Below are positions 52,375 to 62,488 of a stretch of 64,000 bases of DNA, one piece after another. The stretch is from an uncultured Maribacter sp. (lineage in GTDB: Bacteria > Bacteroidota > Bacteroidia > Flavobacteriales > Flavobacteriaceae). Made by a program: the position numbers and the translations under genes. Numbering within the stretch: position 1 is the first letter of the stretch; each line of letters opens with the position of its first letter. A model generated the notes under the pieces. That model was not told where the DNA came from and did not search any database. It worked only from the letters and a program-made list of their open reading frames with translations. The stretch is from positions 1 through 64,000 of the forward strand of contig CANMKG010000009.1 in the NCBI GenBank assembly GCA_947498505.1. Direction: 5' to 3'.

Positions 52375-53742
52375 TTAGGGTTTTTCGTTTTCTTTTTTAA
52401 GTCTCTTTATTTCGAAATTTTCCGCAAGTCGTTTTTCCAAAATGGGCTTAATACTAGTTTTTTGTGCTTTCTTTTGCGAAAAAGAATAGGGTTTTATCTT
52501 GCTTTTTATACAATCACTGCTGTTTTGATATTTATTAATTCCGACAAGAACAATATTCTCATCATCAAACATTTTCTGCTCTTTTAAGGCACTCTCGTTA
52601 ATTTTGTTTTGTATACTGCCTTTTCTCAGAAGTTTTAAAAAACCTCCAGAAGATTCAATGTTTTTAAACAATAACAGGGCTTTTTCAGCTAGTTGATTAC
52701 TAATGCTTTCTATGTAATAGGAGCCGTCGGTTGGGTTGGAAATTTTGTTAAACTGTCCTTCACTTTTTAGCATCAATAACTGATTTCTTGCAATACGTTT
52801 TCCAAAATCGTCATCACGATCAAAATTGGTGTTAAATGCATTGTTACAAACAACATTAGCGCCCCCTAAAATACTGGACATGCATTCTGTTGTAGCGCGT
52901 AATATGTTAGTATTAAAATTGTAAAGCGTTTTATTCCTATTTGTTGGCGATGATATTATTTGTAAGTCTATTTTTAGTTTATACTCACCAATTAAAGTTT
53001 CCCATAACCTTCGTAAAGCCCTTAATTTTGCAATCTCAAAAAAATAGTTGCTTCCAATCGCAATTTTAAAATAGGCGGTTTTAATTTTTGATAGTAGATT
53101 TAATTCATCAAAATAGATTAAATATTCGTTAGCGTGAGCAAGCGCATAACTTAATTCCTGAACTTTATTTGCTCCAGCATTTTGATAAACACTTGCATCA
53201 ATGTAAAGCGATTTTGGTGTTATTGTCTCAAGAATTTTAAAATCTTTTTTTAGATTAAAGTGCCAGTTTCCTGTTCTTGCAAGATGGCCAATAATGTCAA
53301 TGTTTACAATAACTTTTTTAGCAAATTTTTGAATTTGGTTTATATAAGTTTTGGATAGAAAGTTGAGAATTATGTGAATTGTAGTCTTTTCTATGTCAAA
53401 ACCTTCTAGTAAGGTTTTAATTTCTATTTTTTGAGTATCTATTATGAAAATTAAACTTTCAGAACCATTTTTTATAGCATTGTGAGCTTCCTTATTAGCT
53501 TTAGATGCATTGTTTACATAAATGAATTCACCAATGAACCATTTTGAAGTAGATTGGGAACTAAAGTTGTATTCTTTATTGAATTCGTCTTTATGATAAA
53601 AAGGTTTTACCTTAATACCTTCTGGAGATTCCCAAACTAAAGCTTTGTTATATTCATCTCCTTTTAAGTCAAACTGAATTTTTTGTTTCCAAGCTTTTGA
53701 GGAGATTTCATTAAATTCATCGAATAAGAAATTCTTACTCAT
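52375..53742 (-). CDS. mutA: Methylmalonyl-CoA mutase small subunit
   Basis: 455 residues. FNEISSKAWKQKIQFDLKG at the start, TIM-barrel stretches and DDFGKRIARNQLLMLKSEGQFNKISNPTDGSYYIE are typical. It has no B12-binding domain, so it is the non-catalytic small subunit. The large subunit gene is not next to it: parA follows. It overlaps the ftsB-like gene by 8 bp. Confidence 0.9.
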   Translation of the reverse strand: MSKNFLFDEFNEISSKAWKQKIQFDLKGDEYNKALVWESPEGIKVKPFYHKDEFNKEYNFSSQSTSKWFIGEFIYVNNASKANKEAHNAIKNGSESLIFIIDTQKIEIKTLLEGFDIEKTTIHIILNFLSKTYINQIQKFAKKVIVNIDIIGHLARTGNWHFNLKKDFKILETITPKSLYIDASVYQNAGANKVQELSYALAHANEYLIYFDELNLLSKIKTAYFKIAIGSNYFFEIAKLRALRRLWETLIGEYKLKIDLQIISSPTNRNKTLYNFNTNILRATTECMSSILGGANVVCNNAFNTNFDRDDDFGKRIARNQLLMLKSEGQFNKISNPTDGSYYIESISNQLAEKALLLFKNIESSGGFLKLLRKGSIQNKINESALKEQKMFDDENIVLVGINKYQNSSDCIKSKIKPYSFSQKKAQKTSIKPILEKRLAENFEIKRLKKENEKP

Positions 53743-54073
53743 TTTTAGAAGTTTTAATACTGTCTTGGTACTCTATAAGATAAATTTCTTCGTTCTTTTT
53801 TTTAAGGTAATATTGTTCTCTGGCAAATTTTTCTAACTCACTTTTATCAGATAATTTATCCCTAGTTTTTTTGTCTTTTTCAATTTCATTGATTAAAAAG
53901 TCTTTTGTTTTTTCTAGGTTTTTAATCTCTTTTTTTAATTCCGCATGAATTAAAAGCGAATTTGTATCAAAAAATATCATCCAAATAGCAAAAATGGTAA
54001 GTATAATAACATAAAGATTAGTAACAATACTAAACCATTTTTTCTTTCGGAGTTCTTTTAATCGTAGAGCCAT
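53735..54073 (-). CDS. Septum formation initiator (FtsB/DivIC-like)
   Basis: 112 residues. One transmembrane segment (~16-36) then a coiled coil with LIHAELKKEIKNLEKTKDFLINEIEKDKKT and FAREQYYLKKKNEEIYLIE, the FtsB/DivIC pattern. It acts in divisome assembly. Confidence 0.9.
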   Translation of the reverse strand: MALRLKELRKKKWFSIVTNLYVIILTIFAIWMIFFDTNSLLIHAELKKEIKNLEKTKDFLINEIEKDKKTRDKLSDKSELEKFAREQYYLKKKNEEIYLIEYQDSIKTSKNE

Positions 54074-54079
54074 TAGATA

Positions 54080-54688
54080 TTATTTTAACCTGTCGTTAAT
54101 TATTGTTTTTACAATATCTACGGCAACGGTGTTGTACTTATTGTTTGGAATAATAATATCTGCATATTCTTTACTGGGTTCAATAAACTGGTCATGCATA
54201 GGTTTTAAAATAGATAAATAATTATCTAAAGTTTCTTCTAAACTCCACCCACGCTCGGTAACATCACGTTTAAGTCTTCTGATAAGTCGTTCGTCTGAGT
54301 CTGCATGTACAAAGATTTTGATGTCTAACTTTTCTCTAATTTGAGGGTTTGTTAAAATTAAAATTCCTTCAACAATCATCACCTTGGTAGCCTTGGTTTT
54401 GATGGTTTCTCCAGTTCGGTTACACTCCAAAAAAGAATACACTGGCTGATCTATAGATTGTCCAGTTTTTAAAATGGCTAAATGCTTATTAAATAGATCA
54501 AAATCAATAGATTTTGGATGGTCGAAATTAGTTTTTTTCCGTTTTTCAAGTGTAAGGTGAGATAAATCATTATAATAAGAATCTTGAGAAAGTAAACCAA
54601 CGTCTTCCCCTTTTAATTCATTCATTATTTGATTTACCACGGTGGTTTTTCCACAACTAGTTCCTCCCGCAATACCAATTACAAGCAT
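54080..54688 (-). CDS. udk: Uridine kinase
   Basis: 202 residues. Walker A IAGGTSCGKTTVV, DSYYNDLSHL and NFDHPKSIDFDL. It phosphorylates uridine and cytidine. A TATTTTTG box on the minus strand (54714-54707) precedes it. Confidence 0.95.
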   Translation of the reverse strand: MLVIGIAGGTSCGKTTVVNQIMNELKGEDVGLLSQDSYYNDLSHLTLEKRKKTNFDHPKSIDFDLFNKHLAILKTGQSIDQPVYSFLECNRTGETIKTKATKVMIVEGILILTNPQIREKLDIKIFVHADSDERLIRRLKRDVTERGWSLEETLDNYLSILKPMHDQFIEPSKEYADIIIPNNKYNTVAVDIVKTIINDRLK

Positions 54689-54881
54689 ACAATGTAAAGT
54701 TTACTCCAAAAATACGTAAAACCATCAAATGCTTGTAAAAAGCCCATATTTTATTAATAAAGAAGATGGCATGTTTAATATAAAATAAATTGAAAGTAAG
54801 CTTCATTTTTTATAATGGTTATCTTTGATAACTGATTAATGTTGGAGATTTAATGCAGTTTTAAAACAAGGTACATTTTTT

Positions 54882-55886
54882 ATGAAGCCGTACAAACCTA
54901 AGAATAGATTAGCAGCTGAAGATTATATAAATGGTATTTTAAAAGGAGATAGGGTAATTCTTTCTAGAGCAATAACTGTTATAGAAAGTAATTTAGAAAG
55001 TGATAAAAAACTTGCTAAAGCAATTATTCAAGAAATTTTACCCTTATCTGGAAAATCAATACGAATAGGAATTACTGGTGTTCCTGGGGTAGGTAAAAGT
55101 ACTTTCATTGAATCTTTTGGTAAATGCTTAATAACACAAGGGTATAAGGTAGCTATACTTTCTATAGACCCAAGTAGTCAACGTTCTCGAGGTAGTATTT
55201 TAGGTGATAAGACTCGCATGGAAGATTTAGCAAATGCTAAAGAGGCATATATAAGACCTTCAGCTTCTGGAGATACGCTGGGCGGCGTTGCAAATAAAAC
55301 AGGTGAAACTATGTTGCTTTGTGAAGCTGCTGGTTATGATGTTGTGCTTGTTGAAACTGTCGGGGTAGGGCAATCGGAAACTGCCGTACATGGCATGACC
55401 GACTTTTTCTTATTGCTAATGCTTGCAGGGGCTGGAGATGAATTGCAAGGCATAAAAAAAGGCATTATGGAAATGGCTGATATGGTTGTTATTAATAAGG
55501 CCGATGGAGATAACGTGCGCATGAGTCAATTAGCAAAAAGACAATATGAAAATGCAATGCATATTTTTCCGCAATCAGAATCTGGGTGGAGTCCTGTAGT
55601 GAGTACAGCTTCTTCGATTAATAATATTGGTATTGATGTTGTTTGGAAAGAAATTCAAAAATTTAAAAGTTTAGTAGATGCTAACGGCTATTTCTTAAAA
55701 AATCGAAATCATCAGCGAATACAGTGGATGTATAATAACATTAATGAAGAACTAAAGCATCTTTTTTATGGTTCTGAAGATATATCCAATGAGCTTACTG
55801 TATTAGAAAATAATATAATTTCTTCCAAAATATCCCCAGTAAAAGCTGCTCAAAATATACTACAGAAATTTAAAGAGTCGTTATAA
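54882..55886 (+). CDS. meaB: Methylmalonyl-CoA mutase-associated GTPase MeaB
   Basis: 334 residues. G-motifs ITGVPGVGKSTFIE, DPSSQRSRGSILGDKTRM, VETVGVGQSE and NKADGDN. It protects and reloads B12 on methylmalonyl-CoA mutase, which matches the divergent mutA operon. A TATCTTTG box lies at 54820-54827. Confidence 0.93.
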   Translation: MKPYKPKNRLAAEDYINGILKGDRVILSRAITVIESNLESDKKLAKAIIQEILPLSGKSIRIGITGVPGVGKSTFIESFGKCLITQGYKVAILSIDPSSQRSRGSILGDKTRMEDLANAKEAYIRPSASGDTLGGVANKTGETMLLCEAAGYDVVLVETVGVGQSETAVHGMTDFFLLLMLAGAGDELQGIKKGIMEMADMVVINKADGDNVRMSQLAKRQYENAMHIFPQSESGWSPVVSTASSINNIGIDVVWKEIQKFKSLVDANGYFLKNRNHQRIQWMYNNINEELKHLFYGSEDISNELTVLENNIISSKISPVKAAQNILQKFKESL

Positions 55887-55961
55887 AAGTAAATCCCTTG
55901 TTTTTTTCATTTCATTAATTTTACTTGTGCTAGTGTAAAATAACTAGTATCAAGTTTTCCT

Positions 55962-56492
55962 ATGAAATTGATTAGACTTAAAAATATTTCGGATGCGTAT
56001 TTCAATGCCGCTTGGATATTATATGAAGAAGCTTTTCCGATAGAGGAACGCAGGTCATTAGATATTCAAACTCAGATTTTACAAAAAGAAGAATATCATT
56101 TTGATATTTTAGTCGATGAGGAACAATTTGTTGGATTTATTCTCTGGTGGGATTTTGATACATGTAGATATATAGATTATTTTGCAACAGCAGTAGAGCA
56201 AAGGAACAAAGGTATTGGGCAATTAATGCTTAACGAGTTTGTAAATCAGAATAACAAACCAATAATATTAGAAGTGGAACTGCCTACCTCAAATATTAAT
56301 GAGCGTAGAATAAAGTTTTATGAAAGAATAGGGTTTAAGCTAAATCAACATTATTATGAAATACCGCCTCAAGGAGAAGGCCAGTTACCCTTGCAATTAT
56401 TAGTAATGTCATATCCAGATTTCATTTCCCAAAGAGATTTGGAACTATTTATTAATATATATCATCCTATTGTTTTTAGTAATGAATGGTAA
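55962..56492 (+). CDS. GNAT-family N-acetyltransferase
   Basis: 176 residues. The acetyl-CoA loop is in YFATAVEQRNKGIGQLMLNEF (Q/RxxGxG/A form), followed by IILEVELP and RRIKFYERIGFKLN. Substrate unknown. Overlaps the next gene by about 11 bp. Confidence 0.88.
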   Translation: MKLIRLKNISDAYFNAAWILYEEAFPIEERRSLDIQTQILQKEEYHFDILVDEEQFVGFILWWDFDTCRYIDYFATAVEQRNKGIGQLMLNEFVNQNNKPIILEVELPTSNINERRIKFYERIGFKLNQHYYEIPPQGEGQLPLQLLVMSYPDFISQRDLELFINIYHPIVFSNEW

Positions 56493-57705
56493 ATCTAAAA
56501 TTAAAAAATTGTCGATACAACAAGCAAGAAAACTTGTTTTGCACGCTCAAAAAGTATATCCCACCAAAAAAACTGGTAGTGCTTTAAATAGTACGCTGGC
56601 ATCTCTTGAACATTTAGGATATATTCAAATAGATACTATTTCTGTTGTGCAAAGAGCACATCATCATACATTATGGAATCGTAACCCACGTTATGCAAAT
56701 AAACACTTGGATCAACTAATCGCAAACAAACAGGTTTTTGAATATTGGTCCCACGCTGCAGCGTATTTACCAATTACCAACTATAGGTATAGTTTACCAC
56801 GTAAACATGCTTATAAAAGTGGAAAGGAGAAGCATTGGTATTCGCCAGATAAAAAGTTAATAAAATCTGTGCTAGAGCGGATTTCTGAGGAGGGGCCTCT
56901 AATGGCGAAAGATTTTGAAAATACTGGTAAGAAAAAAGGAGATTGGAAAACTAAACCAACCAAACAAGCTTTAGAGCATTTATTCATGCAAGGCGACCTT
57001 ATGATTAGTAAACGAGTAAACTTTCATAAGGTATATGATCTTACAGAAAGAGTTTTGCCAAAGGGTGTAAATACAACACCGCCTACAACTGAAGAGTATG
57101 CTAAGTTTTTAATTGTATCCTACCTAAAAGCTAATGGAATTGGACAGGCGGCGGAAATGTCTTATTTGCTTAGAAATACAAAACCATTTATTCTAACTAT
57201 GCTTCAACAAATGTTGGAAAATAATGAGGTAATAGAGGTAAATGCCAATAACCAAAAGTACTTTGTATTACCAGATGCTTTAAGTTTATTAAATAAACCA
57301 TTGCAAAGAAGTAAACTTAAAATTCTTTCCCCTTTTGATAATTTACTTATTCAAAGAAAAAGAATGAAAGTACTTTTTGATTTTGATTATCTTATAGAAT
57401 GTTATGTTCCAGAGGCTAAAAGGAAGTTTGGATATTTTTCTTTACCCATCTTGTGGGATGGCAGATTAGTAGCAAGAATGGACTGTAGAACTGATAGAAA
57501 ATTAGGGTTATTGCATATTCATCATTTAGCGTTAGAGTCTTGGTTGAAAAAAACAGATGCTTTCGCTTTAGCACTTTGTAAAGAATTAGTTCCATTTTTA
57601 ACATTTAATGGTTGCGATAGTCTAAAAGTTCATAAAATTACGCCCAATACTTATAAATCAGAGCTATCCTCAATATTATCAAAAAAGATTAACCTAATTC
57701 AATGA
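56482..57705 (+). CDS. YcaQ-family winged-helix protein (crosslink-repair glycosylase-like)
   Basis: About 407 residues from ATG 56482; a TTG at 56470 is in frame. LSIQQARKLVLHAQ and LEHLGYIQIDTISVVQRAHHHTLWNR carry the Gln-x-Asp of the DNA-crosslink glycosylase family, with WSHAAAYLP and the C-terminal SPFDNLLIQRKRMK...DCRTDRK. Role in DNA repair is by family. Confidence 0.87.
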   Translation: MNGKSKIKKLSIQQARKLVLHAQKVYPTKKTGSALNSTLASLEHLGYIQIDTISVVQRAHHHTLWNRNPRYANKHLDQLIANKQVFEYWSHAAAYLPITNYRYSLPRKHAYKSGKEKHWYSPDKKLIKSVLERISEEGPLMAKDFENTGKKKGDWKTKPTKQALEHLFMQGDLMISKRVNFHKVYDLTERVLPKGVNTTPPTTEEYAKFLIVSYLKANGIGQAAEMSYLLRNTKPFILTMLQQMLENNEVIEVNANNQKYFVLPDALSLLNKPLQRSKLKILSPFDNLLIQRKRMKVLFDFDYLIECYVPEAKRKFGYFSLPILWDGRLVARMDCRTDRKLGLLHIHHLALESWLKKTDAFALALCKELVPFLTFNGCDSLKVHKITPNTYKSELSSILSKKINLIQ

Positions 57706-58559
57706 ACGAGATAAAAACGTATCATACTGAAAATTTAAATTTTGGGGTTTCTAAATTGGAAGCTACTTATGAAAAAAGAAGTGGCAAAACAGATGAACCC
57801 CATCGTCATGATTTTTACACGGTTTTGGTTGTAAAAAAAGCAAAAGGGGTGCATAATATTGATTTTAATACATATGATTTAGCTAACAATCAGTTATATT
57901 TTATAGCACCTGGTCAGGTACATCAATTGGTTGAAGATAAAATTCCTGTTGGATTTTCTTTAGTGTTTTCAGCACAGTTTTTAGTTCAAAATGGTATAGA
58001 GCTATCTTTTATAGATAATCTAAATTTGTTTGAAGATTATGGTCAGAGCCCGCCATTAGTTCCTAACAAAATACAGTTTAATAAAATAGAAAACTATTGT
58101 TCGGAAATGCATAAGTTACAAAATGGTAGTGCAAATATGAAGGAGTTGTCTATTGGAGCTTATTTGAAATTATTACTGATAGATTGTAACAATATATGCG
58201 ACATAAATCCAATAGAAATTAATTTAGATAATTCGGGTAATCATATAATTAGAAGTTTTAAAAAATTAGTTAACCAAAAATATCAGGAAGAACATTCTAC
58301 GCAATTTTATGCTAATGAACTTCATATAACGTCAGATCATTTAAACAGGGTTTTTAAATCTAAAATAGGAAAAACAGCTAAGGAATATATTCAATCTAAA
58401 ATAATTACTGAAGCTAAGCGATTGTTATATTTTTCAAACCTTACTACTAAAGAAATTGGGTATACATTGGGTTTTAAAGAGCCTGGAAATTTTAGTGCTT
58501 TTTTTAAAAAATGTACAAACAGTTCTCCTTTAATGTTTAGAAAGGCATTTAAAAAATAG
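57702..58559 (+). CDS. AraC-family regulator with cupin N-terminus
   Basis: 285 residues. The cupin part includes EPHRHDFYTVLVV and LYFIAPGQVHQL. The C-terminal AraC HTH reads FYANELHITSDHLNRVFKSKIGKTAKEYIQSKI and EIGYTLGFKEPGNFSAFFKKCTNSSPLMFRK. It starts inside the YcaQ stop and may control the downstream pirin gene (inference). Confidence 0.92.
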   Translation: MNEIKTYHTENLNFGVSKLEATYEKRSGKTDEPHRHDFYTVLVVKKAKGVHNIDFNTYDLANNQLYFIAPGQVHQLVEDKIPVGFSLVFSAQFLVQNGIELSFIDNLNLFEDYGQSPPLVPNKIQFNKIENYCSEMHKLQNGSANMKELSIGAYLKLLLIDCNNICDINPIEINLDNSGNHIIRSFKKLVNQKYQEEHSTQFYANELHITSDHLNRVFKSKIGKTAKEYIQSKIITEAKRLLYFSNLTTKEIGYTLGFKEPGNFSAFFKKCTNSSPLMFRKAFKK

Positions 58560-58668
58560 ACAGGTTGTTTATCGCGTTTTTATATGTTAATGCTGTTTTT
58601 TTATATGTTCTGTTGACTTTAAAAACTAAACCTTTGTGTAAAAATTAGTTTAACATATACAAAACATT

Positions 58669-59382
58669 ATGAGTACGGTTATACACAGAGCAGAAACAAG
58701 AGGTCACGCGAATCATGGCTGGTTAAACTCCTATCACACATTTAGTTTTGCAGGGTATCATAACCCTGAAAGAATGCATTTTGGCGTTTTAAGAGTTTTA
58801 AATGATGACAAAGTACATGCAGGTAAAGGATTTGGTAAGCACCCACATGATAATATGGAAATAATTTCAATTCCTTTGGAAGGAGATTTAGAGCATAAAG
58901 ATAGTATTGGAAACACTACCGTTATAAAAGAAGGGGACATTCAGGTAATGAGTGCGGGTACTGGAGTGCATCATAGTGAGTATAATAAAAACCATGATAA
59001 AGATGTAAATTTTTTGCAGATATGGGTTTTTCCAAATAAACGAAATGTAGTACCTAGGTATGATCAAATTTCAATTAAAGCAATTGAAGAACTTAATAAA
59101 TTCTACCAAGTATTATCTCCAAACAAAGAAGATCAAGGCGTCTGGATACATCAAGATGCTTGGTTCAGTATTGGGAAATTTGAAAAAGGAAATTCTGATA
59201 GCTATGCTATTAAAAAACCAGATAATGGAGTTTATGTATTTGTCTTAGAGGGCAGTGTTGAGGTTAATAACCAGGAGCTTGCAAAAAAAGATGGAATGGG
59301 TATTTGGAATACCAATACTGTTAATATCTCAGCAACAACAAATTCGCGTGTACTATTAATGGATGTTCCTATGAATATTTAA
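58669..59382 (+). CDS. Pirin-family protein
   Basis: 237 residues. Metal ligands fit FGKHPHDNMEIIS (two His) and GTGVHHSEYN (His, Glu). Bicupin fold; members include quercetinase-like enzymes and transcription cofactors. Confidence 0.93.
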   Translation: MSTVIHRAETRGHANHGWLNSYHTFSFAGYHNPERMHFGVLRVLNDDKVHAGKGFGKHPHDNMEIISIPLEGDLEHKDSIGNTTVIKEGDIQVMSAGTGVHHSEYNKNHDKDVNFLQIWVFPNKRNVVPRYDQISIKAIEELNKFYQVLSPNKEDQGVWIHQDAWFSIGKFEKGNSDSYAIKKPDNGVYVFVLEGSVEVNNQELAKKDGMGIWNTNTVNISATTNSRVLLMDVPMNI

Positions 59383-59416
59383 AGCTCTAATCTAATGTTT
59401 TATAACTGCTGATTTT

Positions 59417-59459
59417 ATAATTCAACCCTACTTGTGGTATTAAAGGAGGGTCGAATTAT
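59417..59459. terminator. Hairpin between pirin and TPR lipoprotein genes
   Basis: ATAATTCAACCCT (59417-59429) pairs with AGGGTCGAATTAT (59447-59459) with one A-C mismatch. Short T runs flank it. It lies between convergent genes. Confidence 0.6.
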
Positions 59460-59475
59460 AGTTGTTATATATAAA

Positions 59476-61197
59476 CTAATATTTAATTTTTGATGCAGAT
59501 AATGTGATATCTGCAGTAGACCACACGTTTTCCAGAAGTTTTGCCGTTTCAACAGCTTTTTCGTTAGCATTTAGCTTTTCGTATGCCGATTGCAAACCAT
59601 GCAATGCCCATCCGTTTTTTGGAAGTCTTACTAAATCTTCATTGTATGTGGCAACAGCATCATTGTATTTTTTTGCGGCTATTTGAATTGCTCCTAAATG
59701 GTGTCTAACGGAAAAAAACCAATCTGGCGGCTCATTATAATTTAGATTGTCTTCTATGATAATTGCCTCTTTCAACAGTTTAATGCTTTCATCATATTTC
59801 TTTTCTTCTGCAAGAATTTCGGCGGTTAAAACCTTTTTAGCTATTTGAAGTAATACATCCACGGAATTGATATCCCAAATTGTAATTTCTTTTAAACTTT
59901 CATCTTCCGCATACTTTTCCAATAATTTTAGTTCTTCTTTGGCCTTAGCTACATTTTTGATTCCAAGAAAAGCTATCCCTCGGGCATAGTGCCTTATGGC
60001 TTCAGGGTATTTTAAAGTTGAATCGTTATTTTTCATCTCTAAAATTTCCTGCCATTTTCCAAACTTTGCATAAACATAATACGGTATGGTATAATAGTGC
60101 TGAATTGTTCCCCAACCGGGCTCTTTCATTAACTGAGTATTAGAATGCTCAGCAACCTTGTTTGCAGCTTCAATTGCCCATTTGCTATTTCCTTCAAGAG
60201 TAGCAGTGGCAGCCATAAAGTGGTAGTTATGTGGAAAGTAGGCTAACGGATAAGCGCCTTGAGCATTACAAGCTGCAACATACGTGCTATCCACTAATAC
60301 AGCTTTTATATTTGAAATTGTTCCTTTATGGTAGTCTCCTGTACGAATGTAAATATGAGAAGGCATATGTACTAAATGACCTGCACCAGGAACCAAACCA
60401 TCGTCAAATGCTTTTGCACTTGTTAAACCTTTTTCTGGGGAAAAAGAGGATTCCACGGCATGAATATAAAAATGATGTGCACCAGGATGGTTCGGGTTAA
60501 TTTTTAACGCTTGTTCTAGTAAAGAAATAATTTCGGGAGTCCATTCCCTTGTATTTCCTTCTTTGTCCCATAAATCCCAAGGATGTAGATTCATTATGGA
60601 TTCTGCGTACATTGCACATATATCTGCATCATTAGAAAAATTGGCATAAACATCCTGCATAGCTTTAGCGTATGCCATATCTAATGGTGTTCTGTCATCG
60701 GGTGCTGCTTTGGAATACCTATTGGAAAGTGCATTAATTAGTGCTTTTTCTTTTTCTGTTATTTTTACTGATAATTTCACCGCTTTTTGAACTGCTTCGT
60801 AAGCTCTTTCATAATTATCAGGTTCCATACCTGCGTTATAATTTGGGCCTAAAACGTAAGCGTAGCCCCAAAATGCCATCGCACAATTTGGGTCTAATTT
60901 AGTAGCATAGTAAAAAGATCTCGCAGCTTCAGCATGATTAAACCCGTAGGCAAGTACCAAACCTTGATTAACATACTGTTGTGCAAGTGTTGATTTTGTT
61001 GTAACCGGAAATTCCAAAACATCTAATCCATCTATAATCGGAGCAACATTGTCCTTCTTATACCAATCTTTATCTGTAACTATTGGTGCGCAAGAGAGAT
61101 ATTCTTTTTTTTGAACCTCTTCGGTATTACTTTTTTTGTTTTTACATCCTGTTAATACAATTAAAAGGAAAACCAGATAATAGTGTTTCGTCTTCAT
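59476..61197 (-). CDS. TPR lipoprotein
   Basis: 573 residues. Lipobox VLTGCKN. Repeats include LVLAYGFNHAEAARSFYYATKLDPNCAMAFWGYAYV and QALKINPNHPGAHHFYIHAVE, characteristic of a family of TPR proteins of unknown function. Likely at the periplasm or outer membrane. Confidence 0.85.
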   Translation of the reverse strand: MKTKHYYLVFLLIVLTGCKNKKSNTEEVQKKEYLSCAPIVTDKDWYKKDNVAPIIDGLDVLEFPVTTKSTLAQQYVNQGLVLAYGFNHAEAARSFYYATKLDPNCAMAFWGYAYVLGPNYNAGMEPDNYERAYEAVQKAVKLSVKITEKEKALINALSNRYSKAAPDDRTPLDMAYAKAMQDVYANFSNDADICAMYAESIMNLHPWDLWDKEGNTREWTPEIISLLEQALKINPNHPGAHHFYIHAVESSFSPEKGLTSAKAFDDGLVPGAGHLVHMPSHIYIRTGDYHKGTISNIKAVLVDSTYVAACNAQGAYPLAYFPHNYHFMAATATLEGNSKWAIEAANKVAEHSNTQLMKEPGWGTIQHYYTIPYYVYAKFGKWQEILEMKNNDSTLKYPEAIRHYARGIAFLGIKNVAKAKEELKLLEKYAEDESLKEITIWDINSVDVLLQIAKKVLTAEILAEEKKYDESIKLLKEAIIIEDNLNYNEPPDWFFSVRHHLGAIQIAAKKYNDAVATYNEDLVRLPKNGWALHGLQSAYEKLNANEKAVETAKLLENVWSTADITLSASKIKY

Positions 61198-61319
61198 CGC
61201 TGTAGTTTATAAGATTAGACATTAAATTTATCGGGAGAAGATATACAAGATACAAAATGTTTAAAAATCAGAGAAAAGTCCACCAACTTTCTCGCGGGCT
61301 AAATATTTTGTTGATTTGC

Positions 61320-62429
61320 TTACATTAAAGCATTAATAAATACTTCCATTTCTTGTTGTGTGCCAACGGTTATTCTGGACCACTTTCCGGTTTCTTCATA
61401 TATACGAGTTCCATGAATATTTTTGCTTTTCAATCTAGAAAAAAAATCTCTTTTATAATTTTCTAAAGAGAAGTAAATAAAATTTGTGTGCGATGGTATG
61501 CATGAAATTTTCAACCTTTCTAGTTGTTCAATAGTATACGCTCTTACTTTTTTATTTGTTTCAATAAACGCACTTGTAAATTTTTTATCGTTTAATGAAG
61601 CTAAAGCTCCAGATACAGATGTTATACTAATACCTCCATTTGGCCACGATTGTATTTTTTTTAAGGCGATAATGGTGTCTGAATGTGCAACAGCATAACC
61701 AATTCTGGCACCAGCCATGCCATAAAGTTTAGAGAATGTTTTTGCAATAATTACATTTTTGTTGGTTAAAACTTGCTTGCTAAGTGATGGTTGAGAGGTT
61801 AAATCAATGTACGCTTCATCAATAAGTACTAAGGTTTTTTTTGAAGCTTCACTTACAAAAGAGAGTAATTCATTGCTATCACAAATTGTACCCGTTGGAT
61901 TATTGGGGTTACAAATGTAAACCAGAGAAGTATCCGACGTGATGGCATTTAGCATTCCGTTTAAATCATGCTTTTTATTTTTGGTTAAGGGAACTGATAT
62001 TTTTTGTAGTCCTAAATTTTTAGCAGGAGAAGTCCAATAGTCAAAGGTGTTTTTAGCTATTACATAATTACCACCTTTAAAAGCAGTATGCAGTAAAATA
62101 GTATTTAAAATTTTTGTTGAACCGGCATCTAAAAGAATATTTGAGGCAGTAACATTATTGTGTTCGGCAATTGCAGAAATTAACTTGGGAGTTGTTCTAA
62201 AACCATATTTATTACTATGTTTTACGCTCGTTTCCATTGCTTTGACGGCAAGTGGAGAAGGTCCGTAAGGGTTTTCGTTAGCGTTTAGATAAATAGGGGT
62301 TTTATGTAAGTTTGTAATTTCATCATCAGTCACTGGATGCCCTAAACCATCAAAACTTACTAAACCTAAGCCGACTACCCCTAATCCTACTTTTTTTAAC
62401 CAAAATCTTCTGTTAACATCATTTTTCAT
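61320..62429 (-). CDS. Histidinol-phosphate aminotransferase-like PLP enzyme with a Tat-like leader
   Basis: 369 residues. The leader NRRFWLKKVGLGVVGLGLVSF looks like a twin-arginine signal, unusual for a HisC-type enzyme. The PLP fold is clear: YLNANENPYGPSP, NPNNPTG, DEAYIDL and the PLP-Lys in KTFSKLYGMAGARIGY. It may act on a phosphorylated or amino substrate in the periplasm (inference). Confidence 0.85.
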   Translation of the reverse strand: MKNDVNRRFWLKKVGLGVVGLGLVSFDGLGHPVTDDEITNLHKTPIYLNANENPYGPSPLAVKAMETSVKHSNKYGFRTTPKLISAIAEHNNVTASNILLDAGSTKILNTILLHTAFKGGNYVIAKNTFDYWTSPAKNLGLQKISVPLTKNKKHDLNGMLNAITSDTSLVYICNPNNPTGTICDSNELLSFVSEASKKTLVLIDEAYIDLTSQPSLSKQVLTNKNVIIAKTFSKLYGMAGARIGYAVAHSDTIIALKKIQSWPNGGISITSVSGALASLNDKKFTSAFIETNKKVRAYTIEQLERLKISCIPSHTNFIYFSLENYKRDFFSRLKSKNIHGTRIYEETGKWSRITVGTQQEMEVFINALM

Positions 62430-62488
62430 TTCATATAGATTTTAAAATCAATCTATTAAAGATAATGAAAAGATGTTTCTCAGATGTT

